NCBI RefSeq assembly: GCF_001904745.1
Contig: NZ_MRCD01000011.1
Span: forward strand, 62,001-126,000
Length of the DNA: 64,000 nucleotides
Direction: 5' to 3'
Source: Calothrix sp. HK-06
GTDB lineage: Bacteria; Cyanobacteriota; Cyanobacteriia; Cyanobacteriales; Nostocaceae
Positions within the stretch are counted from its first letter, which is position 1. Every line of letters starts with the position of its first letter. Of this stretch, positions 18,294 through 28,727 are shown in pieces. The notes under the pieces are model-generated. The model had not been told where the DNA came from and did no database searches. It worked only from the letters and a program-made list of their open reading frames with translations. Made by a program: the position numbers and the translations under genes.

Positions 18294-18989
18294 TTAAGCA
18301 TAACTATCTATTAAATTGACATATTCTTGAGCAACTTCTAATTGCTCTGGGTTAAGTAAAGCTAAATGTTTTTGATAATATTTAGGTTTGTATTTCAATG
18401 CAGAATACACAGAGTCGATAAATGCATAACCACTGTTGTAGTTTAGAGAATAAATCATAAAGGCAGGTAAATAGTAGCGAAATCCTTTTGAGTCGAGAAA
18501 CCCAAAAGAATCTCCTAACTCTTCTATTAATTCTTTAGGAATCTCTTGCCATTTCTGTTTTCCAGCCATTTTTTGACTTATTTTTCTTGCTTCTTCCATG
18601 CTACACCAATCATCAAGCGCTCTTGCTCCATGTAAAGAAAGACCATCTTCAAGGCTGATACCATTAAAAGTTTGATTAATTCTTTCAATCAGTTGTAGTC
18701 TCTTATTCTCTAATATATGCTCTACAGGTTGCCAGTTAGAGTCACGAATATCTGCTTCAGTAGGACGACGAACATAATTTAACCATTCTTTATCACAGGC
18801 GTCGAACTCTAAAAAATTAAGTTGAGCTTGACGCAAAGAAATTTGACTATTACCTATCCAGTTATAATTTTTTGCTTCATCAACCCAAAAACAAATTGGG
18901 CAAAAAAGATAAGTACCAGGTGGCTTTGATTCTAAAGTTAAGTAACCACAACAAGGACAAGGATAAAGTTTGTTTATTTTATTTTCCAT
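18294..18989 (-). CDS. CPCC cysteine-rich protein fused to a DUF6714-like domain
   Basis: The N-terminal 60 residues hold YPCPCCGYLTLESKPPGTY and FCPICFWVDEA, the zinc-binding CPCC domain, followed by LRQAQLNFLEFDACDKEW. The C-terminal part (about 130-231) has EEARKISQKMAGKQKWQEIP and FLDSKGFRYYLPAFMIYSL, which match DUF6714-type proteins. Both domains are of unknown function and often appear near polymorphic toxin or immunity genes. The gene is intact (231 residues), lies alone on the minus strand and is bounded by GGCGCC on both sides (about 18280 and 19029). Confidence 0.65.
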   Translation of the reverse strand: MENKINKLYPCPCCGYLTLESKPPGTYLFCPICFWVDEAKNYNWIGNSQISLRQAQLNFLEFDACDKEWLNYVRRPTEADIRDSNWQPVEHILENKRLQLIERINQTFNGISLEDGLSLHGARALDDWCSMEEARKISQKMAGKQKWQEIPKELIEELGDSFGFLDSKGFRYYLPAFMIYSLNYNSGYAFIDSVYSALKYKPKYYQKHLALLNPEQLEVAQEYVNLIDSYA

Positions 18990-19628
18990 AATAACTTGGT
19001 ATATGACAAAACTACAAATATATACAAGGGCGCCTATAGATATATAAAAGATAAATCCGCGCTTGTATATATATTTTTTATCTCAGATGTATTCCCTCAA
19101 GCATCTCAAGCTGTTAATAAGCTGAAACGCTAGCGTCTAGGCACATACAGAATTATTCTTGTTGCGCGCACTTGAGGGAATACCACAGCTTTTTTATCAT
19201 GGGAAGAATGCACACCATTCCAGCAGCTTATGTTCACGTTCAACAAAAAATATAGATGTAGAGTGCAGAATAAATAATAGTTTAACGACATCCTTGCTTG
19301 GCGCCACATGATAATAGTTTAACGACATCCTTGCTTGGCGCCACATGATAATAATTTAATCAATCGGTTCGGGATAATTTTCAACAATCTATAAAAAATT
19401 ATCAGGGGTATGATGATAATTACTTAATCCTATAGTATCAAATTCATCTAAGTTTCCCTGACGTTCTACTCTTGAGGAATTACCATCCCATTCCAATAAT
19501 GCGCGGCAGCTGCAACCATTTAACCATCTTCATACGCTACAACATATGTACCCTGGAATCTTTCACCTATATCTTGCAACCCAACCGCGCGCGAATTAGA
19601 AAAACAATTATTAGAAGTACTAACAGAA
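18990..19628. other. Stretch without a supported gene
   Basis: It contains GGCGCC next to TATAGATATATA (near 19029), an exact tandem duplication at 19274-19347 (listed separately) and AT-rich sequence. Short open frames between 19472 and 19628 do not resemble known proteins. Confidence 0.4.
19274..19347. repeat. Perfect 37-bp tandem duplication
   Basis: Positions 19274-19310 and 19311-19347 are identical, and each contains a GGCGCC near its 3' end. A third partial start follows (ATAATAATTTAA). There are only two units and no spacers, so this is not a CRISPR array. It is probably recent slippage or duplication. Confidence 0.9.
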
Positions 19629-20252
19629 ATGTTAGGTTCGGCGCCGGAACTTCAAGTCAACCTACGTGGTTTAGCTTCTCGTCTTGACCCAGATAACTCT
19701 AAAAAGCTTAGAGCGTCAGTACTAATGGATATTTTAGAAGGTTGGGCTAGCCAAAAATGGATTAAATTAAATCACGTCACGCGCGATGTCGTTAAGCTCA
19801 GAGATATTAAAGTTGCTGAGAACTTAGGGCGCCATCAAATACTATCTGACGATGTACTCAAAATACTTTATGCAGCATTAGGGGATAAAAAAGGCGCCAG
19901 ATTACCATTACAGTACGAATTAGAACGTTTAGCGGACGAAGTCACCGATAGTACGCAATTAGTCTGGGACAGTAAAGAGTTAGAACAAATACTGTTGTGG
20001 TTACATCAAAGGAAAATTATCCGCTTAAGTGAAGGTCTTAACTTATTTCAACACTCTTTAAAAGTTCGCGTTATTAAAGGCGCCTTGACTAGAAGCGCCG
20101 TTAATTATTACTTGAAAATATGGGGGTATGACCAGGAACGCATGACCAGACAACCTCCTGCTGTGCGTTTTCAGGCGATGAAAAGCAACGAGTGTTGGCA
20201 TTTTGACCTTAGTCCATCTGATTTAAAAAACGACTTTGCGGCGTTTATTTGA
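19629..20252 (+). pseudogene. Chimera: RecQ-like helicase tail joined to a transposase fragment
   Basis: The first 150 codons (ELQVNLRGLASRLDPDNSKK … KIIRLSEGLNLFQHSLKVRV) look like the C-terminal part of a long cyanobacterial RecQ-type helicase. At the GGCGCC at 20080 the frame passes without interruption into TRSAVNYYLKIWGYDQERMT and FQAMKSNECWHFDLSPSDLK, the beginning of a DDE-type transposase. The transposase is cut after about 45 codons, where an AAA ATPase starts in another frame at about 20230. Both assignments rest on recollected family motifs; the fusion itself is directly visible. Confidence 0.5.
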
Positions 20253-20907
20253 GGTTTTGGAGAAGGAAGGCAAAATTTTGGTCTCGAAATCGCTTTCTCT
20301 AGATAAAGACCGGGCAACGCTACCAACACTGATTGCTGCCTTATTTTACGATTTATCAACAGACAAAGAAATTAAAATACCTTCTCTTGGAGAAAAGAGG
20401 GAACGAGAACTACGCGACCTGATTAGAAAAGGTAAAAAACCCGTAGCACTTTTTGTGGATGAGGCACACGACTTACATTACAGCACCCTGACAGGACTCA
20501 AGCGTTTAATTGAGGTAGTTGAAGATGGTGGCGGCACACTGAGCGTAGTATTGGCTGGTCATCCCAAACTCAAAAATGATTTGCGCCGTCCAACAATGGA
20601 AGAAATAGGCTATCGGGCAACGGTCTTCTCCTTGGAGGGGATTGTTGGTAACCAGCGAGAATATATTGAATGGTTGGTATCTAAATGTACTATTGAAGAT
20701 ACTCACATAAGTGACATATTGTCGGTAGAAGCCATTGATTTACTTGCCATGCGCTTGAGAACACCACTGCAAATAGAGCAACATTTGACACTTGCGTTTG
20801 AGGCTGCATATCTTTTTGGGGAAAAACCTGTCACCACGGCGATTATTGAGTCCGTTTTATCAAAGCAAATTGACGATTTGGAACCTACCCTAACCCGCAC
20901 TAAATAA
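20236..20907 (+). pseudogene. Transposon-type AAA ATPase (TniB/ExeA/MuB-like), N-terminus missing
   Basis: The frame opens with KTTLRRLFEVL, which is the end of a Walker A motif (GKTT). It continues to the Walker B VALFVDEAHDLHYSTLTGLK and sensor-like LSVVLAGHPKLKNDLRRPTM. Such ATPases are partners of DDE transposases in Mu/Tn7/Tn5090-type elements, choosing targets and activating transposase. The first half of the nucleotide-binding site is deleted, exactly where the preceding transposase fragment ends, so one internal deletion removed the transposase body and the ATPase N-terminus. It should be inactive. Confidence 0.7.
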
Positions 20908-20978
20908 TTCTTATGTACTAATAGGATTGACCTACATAGCAAATATACAATACGTATGTTTTCCTTTACTGGAGCAAC

Positions 20979-21224
20979 TTATTGTTTTTTGTCATGTTGA
21001 ACGCGGTGTAAAGCGTAAAGCGCAGCTTTTTCCGTAATCCGTAAACGGGGTTTTCCCTTTACTGGTAGGATTTCCTGAAGGGTAGGGTAACATCTCAGAG
21101 AATCTAGCTTGCGGCGAATGCTCCGCATTACGCTACGCTCAGAATCATAATTTTCGTAAAAATGCGTAAGTTCTAAAATTATTAAAATAGCCTGAATTAC
21201 GCCCAATTGTAGCAAAGCTGTCAC
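20979..21224 (-). CDS. Small hypothetical protein next to the transposon remnant
   Basis: The 81-residue product starts with a hydrophobic helix (LLQLGVIQAILIILELTHFY) followed by a basic part, SERSVMRSIRRKLDSLRCYP and KGKPRLRITEKAALYALHRV. I do not recognise it. Convergent placement after the ATPase suggests it may belong to the same transposon, but the start codon is not ATG and no ribosome site is evident. Confidence 0.3.
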   Translation of the reverse strand: MTALLQLGVIQAILIILELTHFYENYDSERSVMRSIRRKLDSLRCYPTLQEILPVKGKPRLRITEKAALYALHRVQHDKKQ

Positions 21225-22297
21225 CAGCCGTCACGCAAAGCTTGAAAACTTTACTGAGTAATGTTTTCATCAAAAATTATGCGACGCTTGAAAATACGAT
21301 GTACTTTATCAATCAATTATTTTGAAAGCATTGCTGTATAAGCATTTTAGCTATTATATGGCGACTCATAACAGTTTTGCTAGTATCACGCCTAATTGTG
21401 ACTAAATTAAAAGGATAGTTGATATACTTGAACCTTTTTTTGCTTTGCTTGATTTTTAAGCTATACTAAAGAAAGCATCGCGGACACTATTTATTCTTTT
21501 ATTTTTATTAATTTTTGTAAATATTATTAGACAAATATTACAGAATTTAGAAGCTTTGAATCGTTGATTGAGCAATTTTTGAAGAAGTTAGAAAAAGTAT
21601 GCCTAAAGGCGTATTACTAAAAATTAGAATTAATAGCTATTATTCAAATATATGTGACAGTAAATACCATTTCTCTATGAAGATGCGCTTAATGTTTTAA
21701 ATTCAGGTGGGTACTGCCCACCCTACAGCTTTTTATTTAGCGCAGCTTTACAAAGAATTGGTATAACTACTGTCGAATTTCTGAAAGTGCTGTTTCTTTT
21801 AGTTGGTAGTATTCAAGGAATATGAAAGATTTAATACTTAAGTATATACTTTTGTATTTCATTAGTTAACCAACACCAAGTAGTTCCCTAAAATAAAATA
21901 TACATCTGTATTTGCAAATAAGGCGAAGCAGAATGTACAGTAAAGCTTTTGTAAAAGCATAGTGTTTATGAAAAATGGCTTTCCTGGCACCAAAGACTAT
22001 CAGTACTAGCGATGGATAACAATTATACTCAGAGTTCGTTTCTTACTGATATGTATAAACACTAAAACTTAGTGGTGGTAGCTAGAGTACGTACCAATCT
22101 AATTTTGATGAATCTCCACCTACATACACGTTGCCTCGTCATAGAGGTTGCACGCTCGTCTTTGTGATTTGAGCTATATATATTTGGTGGATAATGGATT
22201 GGTGGTGAAATTTTTGCGCTCAAGGATTTATCTTTGCAATTATCCCCAAGCAAGCTGTCTTTATTAATAGATAATGATTAAATCAGGTGTCTGAATC
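21225..22297. other. Long intergenic region before the lipid operon
   Basis: About 1.07 kb without a supported gene. It is AT-rich, has no GGCGCC, and contains the short palindrome GGTGGGTACTGCCCACC near 21709 followed by CTACAGC, a common cyanobacterial interspersed repeat. The promoter of the downstream operon should lie near its right end; I cannot pick boxes with confidence. Confidence 0.4.
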
Positions 22298-23431
22298 ATG
22301 AATAATACCAGTGTTTTTCAAGATATCAAAAATCATATTCCTGTCATGGGAGATATAAATTTTAAAAGCCCATTTGCTTACCAAGCAACCTTTGATGTGA
22401 TTAAGACAGTCAATATGGTACAAATGTCAGCAGCAGAGGCTTATATCAATGGATATGAAGTCCCTGATTCTGTACTGAAAGCGCTTTTTGATGCATGTAT
22501 GCCCGTATTTTTTCAAGTTTTTCCATCACTTCTAACAGCGTATGAATGGGTATTAAAAGAAAGCGATAATCTCGCAGAAGGAGCACGAGATTTAATGAAG
22601 ATTCAGTATGACCTACCCCAAGAAATGTTTAATCTTATGTTAGGTAGCAGTGAGCTTATTTATCCTAAGTATACTGTAGGACTGTGGCAAAAGGGAGCCT
22701 TAAACCTAGAGCAAGCCCAAATCCACATGATGGACGATGTAATTGAAAAGCTAGATATCAAAGATGGAGACCATATTTTAGACATTGGATGTGGTTGGGG
22801 ATCTCTGGCAAATTATATTCTTGCCAAATTTCCAAAAGCCAAAGTTGTGGGCTTGAATTTAAGTCATGAGCAATGCGAGTATATCCGCCAGAAAATGAAA
22901 TCTCCTGAGAGCAACCTTAATTCTGATAGATTTGCCTTGTATGAAGGTGATTTTAATGATGCAAAATTTGATATCAAATTTGATAAAATTGTTTCGCTAG
23001 GTGTTTTTGAACATGTGGGTAATTTAACAAAAGGATTTCAAAAAATAGCTTCTTTTTTGAAGAAGGACGGCAAAGTTTTTATTCACATCATGACAATTCG
23101 TACTCCTAATAACGTATCTAGCGTTTTCACCCACAAATACATTTTTCCTCACGGGCGCTTCTGGAATTATAATGTAATTCCTAGTAAAAATCATCATCTC
23201 AAAACAATTAAAACTTGGTATATCAATGGACGCAATTATTCTAAAACCTACGAAAATTGGCTAAAGAATTTTGACGACAACCAAGCAATAATCAAGAATT
23301 TAGATTTTGGCATTGATTATCCTAAGTTTCGTCGTATGTGGAGATTTTATTTGATATGGTTTTCTCGTAATTTTGCCGCGTCTAATGGCGAATATAATGG
23401 CAACGGTCAATACCTAATGGTTCATGCTTAA
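22298..23431 (+). CDS. Cyclopropane-fatty-acid-synthase-like SAM methyltransferase
   Basis: The 377-residue protein has the CFA-synthase SAM motif ILDIGCGWGSLANYI (about residues 160-174), GLNLSHEQCEYIRQK, the acidic KIVSLGVFEHVG and a C-terminal WRFYLIWFSRNFAASNG. These enzymes transfer a methyl or methylene group to the double bond of an unsaturated acyl chain in phospholipids. It is first in a three-gene plus-strand operon with an acyl desaturase and a membrane protein, so it may modify a double bond placed by the desaturase. The frame is intact. No GGCGCC occurs from about 20086 to 26567, suggesting the block came from elsewhere. Confidence 0.85.
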   Translation: MNNTSVFQDIKNHIPVMGDINFKSPFAYQATFDVIKTVNMVQMSAAEAYINGYEVPDSVLKALFDACMPVFFQVFPSLLTAYEWVLKESDNLAEGARDLMKIQYDLPQEMFNLMLGSSELIYPKYTVGLWQKGALNLEQAQIHMMDDVIEKLDIKDGDHILDIGCGWGSLANYILAKFPKAKVVGLNLSHEQCEYIRQKMKSPESNLNSDRFALYEGDFNDAKFDIKFDKIVSLGVFEHVGNLTKGFQKIASFLKKDGKVFIHIMTIRTPNNVSSVFTHKYIFPHGRFWNYNVIPSKNHHLKTIKTWYINGRNYSKTYENWLKNFDDNQAIIKNLDFGIDYPKFRRMWRFYLIWFSRNFAASNGEYNGNGQYLMVHA

Positions 23432-23551
23432 TGACTGAACATCTCCCCTGTTCAGATTTGCCTGTATTTGTAGCTCTGCTTGTAAAGAAAAAGCAGATAC
23501 AAGGGAAGGCTATATAAACAATTTGACATTTACCAATAAAACCAAGTAATT

Positions 23552-24394
23552 ATGAATGATAAAAACATATTACCGATAACTCACCTCCATATTTTTTACT
23601 TTGGCACTCACCTATTAGCGTTGTCTGTCTTCTGGTCAGAATTTAATTGGTTCTTGGTATCGCTTTGTTTGATCAGCTACTTTGTTCGTCAATTCGGAGT
23701 TGTGGCAGGATACCATCGTTACTTTTCTCATCGATCTTTCAAAACGTCGCGTTGGATGCAGTTCCTCCTAGCTCTTTATGGCTGTCTGTGCGGCCAACGT
23801 GGTCCTCTGTGGTGGGCCCAAACACATCGCCTTCATCATCGCTACTCGGATACACCCGATGACCTTCATTCACCACGTTATCAAGGATTAATTTACTCTC
23901 ACAGTGGGTGGTTCTTTAATAAGCGCTTTGCGAAGACCTATTACGACCAAATTCCGGATTTCGCGAAGTTTCCAGAACTCGTATGGCTAGATCAGCGGTT
24001 TATCCTGCCGTGGCTAGTTTTTGGTGCTAGTATGTTTTTCTTCTTTGGATGGGAAGGATTTTTGTGGGGATTTTGCGTCAGCAACGTGATGATTTGGCAT
24101 ACGACTCATTTGATTCAGTCAGCTTGTCATTGCCCTAACGGGTACCGACGCTTTGAGACTACAGATGACAGCCGTAACCTTTGGGCTTTTGGTTTGGTAT
24201 CCCTAGGTGAAGGATTTCACAATAACCATCATTACGACCCTAGCTCTGCACGGCACGGATTTGTATGGTGGGAAATTGATATAGCCTGGTACATTTTGAA
24301 ATGTTTGAATTGGCTCGGTTTAGTGTGGGACTTGAAAACTCCAAAAAAATGGGAGAAACAACGCTCATTAAACTTAGGGGAACTGGATAAATGA
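23552..24394 (+). CDS. Membrane acyl-lipid/acyl-CoA desaturase
   Basis: The 280-residue protein has the three histidine boxes of delta-9-type membrane desaturases: HRYFSH (55-60), HRLHHR (92-97) and HNNHH (223-227). Hydrophobic segments lie around 10-50, 66-82 and 150-185. It introduces a double bond into a fatty acyl chain using a di-iron centre and electrons from ferredoxin or cytochrome b5. It sits 120 bases after the CFA-like methyltransferase and 127 bases before a CxxC membrane protein, all on the same strand. A methyltransferase next to a desaturase is also the layout of branched- and furan-fatty-acid pathways; whether that applies here is open. Confidence 0.9.
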   Translation: MNDKNILPITHLHIFYFGTHLLALSVFWSEFNWFLVSLCLISYFVRQFGVVAGYHRYFSHRSFKTSRWMQFLLALYGCLCGQRGPLWWAQTHRLHHRYSDTPDDLHSPRYQGLIYSHSGWFFNKRFAKTYYDQIPDFAKFPELVWLDQRFILPWLVFGASMFFFFGWEGFLWGFCVSNVMIWHTTHLIQSACHCPNGYRRFETTDDSRNLWAFGLVSLGEGFHNNHHYDPSSARHGFVWWEIDIAWYILKCLNWLGLVWDLKTPKKWEKQRSLNLGELDK

Positions 24395-24521
24395 TAAAAG
24401 CCTGGTAAAACTGACGACTAAGATGCTTTGCTAGCAAGAATTGTCACAGCTTTCTGCTAAAAAAGCAGATGGATAAAAATGGATAAAATCTTTACTTTAT
24501 TTAAGGAACAAATTACAAATT

Positions 24522-25310
24522 ATGAATACATTTGTTACAACATGTATAACTGTTGTTTGTGTAGAAAGTATTATGGTCTTGTTACTGATGTCGATACCTC
24601 GACTCAGTTTCCTTAGCAAAACCCTTTCTGAAGCATTCACTAAAGCACCCTTGCTTGATCTAATCATTTCCATCCTAATCTGGATTCCCTGGCTTATTAG
24701 TAGCATGGTATCTGGTTGGGTAGGAATAGCGGGGACTTTGGTTGGGCAGATCATAACTATGCAATTGTGGATTGTTTATCATGAATGGACTTATCGTAAT
24801 GCTGCACAGGGCCCAAGAATAGTAAGCTTTCTCAATCAGCGCTTCGGCTGGTGGCGCAACCATCTGGGATTATGGGTAACCGCTATGGCACTGCCAGTGT
24901 TTTTTGCCATCCGTTTAGCGCAAATCTTTGTGTATCCGTTTCTCATATGGTTATTAGGGTTCCCAAATTACAAACATAGCGATTGGATCAATGTCAGTCG
25001 TCAGAAGTTTGAAGGATTGATCGGACACGATCTGATTTGGTGTTTGTACTGTGATTGGATGACTGGCGTGTACTCCCTTGGCGCTGAAATGCTGCGGAAT
25101 GTAGAATCTTTTTGGTGTCCTATCCGCTTTTATTACGGCAAGAAGTGTGAAAATTGTCAGATCGATTTTCCAGATATCGAAGGTGGTTGGGTTTCTGCTG
25201 ACAGTACGATGGCAGATGTTGTACAAACATTGCAAGAACATATGCCCAGCGATCATAGTTGGTCATGGTTTGGTCATTCAAAGAAGCTACACGGCAAGGA
25301 AAATCATTAA
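24522..25310 (+). CDS. Membrane protein with a CxxC motif, third gene of the lipid operon
   Basis: I do not recognise a named family. The 262-residue product has about four hydrophobic segments (6-24, 42-60, 68-84 and 115-145), a conserved-looking HEWTYRNAAQGPRIVSFLN loop, and a soluble C-terminal part with WCLYCDWMTGVYSLGAEMLR and KKCENCQIDFPDIEGGW (CxxC, about residue 208). The CxxC could bind metal or be redox-active. Its place behind a lipid methyltransferase and a desaturase suggests a role in membrane lipid modification or electron supply. That is inferred from context only. Confidence 0.6.
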   Translation: MNTFVTTCITVVCVESIMVLLLMSIPRLSFLSKTLSEAFTKAPLLDLIISILIWIPWLISSMVSGWVGIAGTLVGQIITMQLWIVYHEWTYRNAAQGPRIVSFLNQRFGWWRNHLGLWVTAMALPVFFAIRLAQIFVYPFLIWLLGFPNYKHSDWINVSRQKFEGLIGHDLIWCLYCDWMTGVYSLGAEMLRNVESFWCPIRFYYGKKCENCQIDFPDIEGGWVSADSTMADVVQTLQEHMPSDHSWSWFGHSKKLHGKENH

Positions 25311-26257
25311 CGGCACTTCCGAGAGTTAGTGATAATACTTCTCAAGAAGCTCTGTTTGTGAGTCAACAATTGCTTCGGTTTGACCTTACCCCACTCAAAT
25401 TAACATTATGGGTGGGGACTGCGGTCAACATTTTTGCTAATTTGTGAATGAGCGTTTTAAGAATGTAGTAATTACAGTTCGATTACCGCATCGGCAGGAA
25501 AAAACGTCATGCTTACACAAAATCTTGCAAAAATGGTGCTGTTGTTGGTAATGCACATTGGAAAACCTACACAACATTTATAGATTACAACCCTCAATAT
25601 TTTTTGGTGGAAGCAGATAGCGCAGCTAGCAAAAAGATGATTAAACGTGTTTGTTCTTTGTCTGCTTATAAAACCAATTAATAGATTTGCAATAATTAGC
25701 CGAGGGCAGAATGTGGCAGCAAGTGCAAATAACTCTTTTGGGTAGGTGCCTTTTCTCGAAGTCAGAAAATAAACCTCAAATTTAGACTGGTCTTAACTTT
25801 CAAATTTTGACCAAGATTATTGTTTTACGAGAGTGACAAAAGAAAGTTAGTCATCGTCATCACCAGGCTTGAAGTTTCAACAGACTTAGATAATTTGTCA
25901 AATAGACAGAAAGTGCAGATTTATAAGAGGCTGAAAGAACAATGGGAAAATCGTGATGAATGCTATGTTGTAAAAAATTTGAGACTTTGTACTTTACAAA
26001 CTACAACTAAAACAAGTTAATTGAATCAGTGCCTAAACAGAATAGATTAGTAAATGATTTATTTTTTTTGCGTTTAGTGCCTAAAAGTAGTAAAAAAAAA
26101 CATCTTCTGGAGCTTTAGCCCGAAAACTTTGCCTAATAATACTTTTAGCAATTCGTCTGATTCGAGCGCGTACAGAAAATCTTTTTCGGTGCGATAACCC
26201 CATAACTGGCGGACAATAAAAAGATAGAGTTATCTGTTGTAAACGCAGGAAATTAAA
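25311..26257. other. Stretch without an intact gene
   Basis: A plus-strand tail near 25550-25682 reads AHWKTYTTFIDYNPQYFLVE and ends in a stop; it is an unrecognised shard. A frame at 25820-26020 (TRLEVSTDLDNLSNRQKVQI) may be another small protein, but its ends look random. No GGCGCC is present. Confidence 0.35.
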
Positions 26258-26542
26258 ATGTCAGACGAAAAGACTTTTACTAAACCCGAAATTGATTCTG
26301 CTGCTGAATACCTTTTAGGTCTTGGTTTTACTCGTCCTCGCAATAGAGAAATTGAAGGTCAAATGCTGTTTACCCGTACTGCAAGAGACGAGAATGTTTC
26401 AATAACTGTGATTATCCTCTCAAATAACAGCATTAGATACGATATATCTTCTGGAGGAGGCGACGAGGACTATCCTATTGAAACTGGTGAAATCAATTCA
26501 CTCTCCCAATTGCGTCTTAAGGTAGCCGAGTTAATTGATTAG
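26258..26542 (+). CDS. Small hypothetical protein
   Basis: The 94-residue product begins MSDEKTFTKPEIDSAAEYLL and has strand-rich alternation later (SITVIILSNNSIRYDIS) and an acidic turn GGGDEDYP. I recognise no family. The start is supported by GCAGG about 10 bases upstream (AAACGCAGGAAATTAAAATG). It stands alone on the plus strand, with GGCGCC appearing again just after it. Confidence 0.5.
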   Translation: MSDEKTFTKPEIDSAAEYLLGLGFTRPRNREIEGQMLFTRTARDENVSITVIILSNNSIRYDISSGGGDEDYPIETGEINSLSQLRLKVAELID

Positions 26543-26629
26543 CAATATTACACGTATTTATATATCGGCGCCTCTACATATAAAGCAAGTAAGAAAATAA
26601 GGATACAGCACTTGTTCTTTGTTTCCTAT

Positions 26630-27025
26630 TCAAACTGCTTTTCTAATTTTGGCTGTAATTAAAGGCGCCAATGCTAGCACCAACAACCCAATCGGTAATA
26701 AACCACCATGTAGTATATCGTAATCAGATAATATTCTCTCCCAAGTGTATTGAAAAACAAGGCGCCCTAAAACAATTTCAAACGTGAGAGTAAGACAAAG
26801 CCATAAAATACCAATGCCAAGCAACTGGTAAATATTAACTGTATGAAGCCAGTGTATAAACAGTGCAGCGATAAACAATATAATAACGGCGCCTGTAAAT
26901 ACTGAAATTTGCCGTGCGGTAAAATCACCCACCAGTGGCACCAGAAGTAATGTTCGTGCGGCGCCGTGTAATGTTTCTGCGAGTATAATAACAAACCAAA
27001 TAGCAAGTGCTTTTAAGTAAATCAT
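26630..27025 (-). CDS. Small four-helix membrane protein, function unknown
   Basis: The 131-residue protein has four hydrophobic segments (about 3-20, 36-60, 66-84 and 104-124). The polar signature AETLHGAARTLLLVPLVGDF follows helix 1, and VLGRLVFQYTWERILSDYDI lies before the last helix. These look like a conserved family of inner-membrane proteins, but I cannot name it. Five GGCGCC sites fall in or beside the gene, including three inside codons, so it has adapted to, or arisen in, this genome. Confidence 0.55.
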   Translation of the reverse strand: MIYLKALAIWFVIILAETLHGAARTLLLVPLVGDFTARQISVFTGAVIILFIAALFIHWLHTVNIYQLLGIGILWLCLTLTFEIVLGRLVFQYTWERILSDYDILHGGLLPIGLLVLALAPLITAKIRKAV

Positions 27026-27291
27026 TTATCAAACCCTCAATATTTATTACTAATTATGATGTTGAGAGAGATTTTAAGAGCAGTGACGAATTAACTGTAT
27101 ATGGGCGCCTTCAAAATAGCAGTATTTAGAAAAAAAGTATCATTTATTACCATAAATGCAGGTCATCTACAGAAAAACAAGCGCCTATTATGGAGCTTGA
27201 GTAGCAGGTGAATCGAAAAGTGCCATAAGCTTGAAAATGTTATTAAATAACGTTAACTATAATATTAAACGCTACGTTGCATCCATTATTT

Positions 27292-27647
27292 ATGGAAGAA
27301 TATTTTTTACAAGTAAACGGTTCTAAATTATGGGTTACCGAACAAGGTAGTGGCTTGCCTGTAGTATTAATTAGCGGTGGTCCTGGTTGCTGCGACTACC
27401 TCGACCCGTTGCTGCACTTATTGATGATGTCGCGCGCACAATCAGGGTTGACCCACATGGATGTGGTCGTTCTTCCTCTTCACCCGCGTATGACCTGCAG
27501 GCTATAATTGCAGACCTGGATAAAATACGCAAAAGACTTGGTATCAAACAATGGGTGCTGCTAGGGCATTCTTGGGGCGCCGATGTAGCGCTTGCTTATG
27601 CTCTTAAATATCCTACTTATACTCGAGTTACGGCTGATTTTACATGA
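27292..27647 (+). pseudogene. Alpha/beta hydrolase (proline-iminopeptidase-like), frameshifted and truncated
   Basis: The first frame gives EEYFLQVNGSKLWVTEQGSG and VVLISGGPGCCDYLDP, the oxyanion GGPG motif of proline-iminopeptidase-like hydrolases. After a shift near 27420-27440 the next frame continues with VDPHGCGRSSSSPAYDLQAI and WVLLGHSWGADVALAYALKYP, the nucleophile elbow GHSWG. It then ends about 10 codons later, so the C-terminal half with the catalytic Asp and His is missing. GGCGCC lies inside the elbow (27576). Not functional. Confidence 0.75.
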
Positions 27648-28727
27648 TTTTTTAGATTTGTAGTAGGTGTTGATCAAAGTGGCGCCACAAAACAGGGATG
27701 ATGGGATTGCCAAAGTAGAAGAAATCCTTGGTGATGGGATGGGAAGACCTAAAAAGGTTAAATCGGCTAACGCTGCCTGAAACCCTTATTATTTACTTCA
27801 CTCACAAAAGTTTTCGATTTACTAAATGTATGTAAATATTACAATGTATTAAAGTTTAGATAATATCAGCCTTTAGACATATACTACCTTGTATAAAAGT
27901 TGTTTAAATGGGTAGTAGAAACTCTTAGTTTAGAATCAAATCGAAAATGAAACATGTAAGTTGATTTTTGAATGATTCTGACTACTATTAATATGCTGGT
28001 GTCTGTTATGCGGTTAGCGGTGAGTGAAGTCTTACGCTTTGATAGCCTGTAAATATTCTCTATTAAGTAAGTCAGTACAATAAAACTAATGTAAGTTTAG
28101 TTTTGTAAAGGCTTTAGGATGTCCTATTTTTGAGGATATTGGGCTATTTTACATTTTCTGATATAGGTTTATTTTTTAACGCCGACTTACTTACTACTAT
28201 ATTTAATAATATTGCTCCCGCTTGTCTTAAGGCGCTTTTATGAGTATTAAGCGCAGGTAAACTTTTTGTCCAAAGTCCAAATATAGCATTCCTACATCAT
28301 TCGTGAAAAGTTAGAATTCCGGTAACTTCTACTAAACCGGGATTCTGGGACTTGCAATTTTTACAACTCATAACGGTTTAGTTCAAAGCTCAAATTGTTA
28401 TAAATCTCGAATTTGACCAGACATTTATTTACAACATTGGGAGAACTCTTGTTAAAGGCACCGGAACATGAATTAGTAGCGGCTGCTCAACATTGTACCC
28501 TGGACAATTGGCTCATATCAAGAAGGCGCACATCATGAGGTTTAAACCGCTCCGGTTGATTTTTGCCGTGAGCGCTGCTTTCTTTGGGCAGCTGCTTTCT
28601 GGGTAGAGATGTTGATATAAGAACTTCGTCTGGCGCCAGGTTATTAGTGAAACTTGGGAATTTGCGTCCTTGGTTGGGGATTTAGAAACGAGCGGAAAGG
28701 CAAGTACAGGCGCCTGTAAAAACGCAT
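27648..28727. other. Long debris region without a gene
   Basis: Only short open stretches are seen, for example VEEILGDGMGRPKKVKSANA ending near 27780 and APEHELVAAAQHCTLDNWL near 28455-28515, neither recognisable. GGCGCC occurs near 27681, 28632 and 28709. The rest is AT-rich without clear repeats. Confidence 0.4.

Noticed and set aside
19274-19347. Direct repeats as a CRISPR array
   Set aside because: Only two contiguous 37-bp units without spacers.
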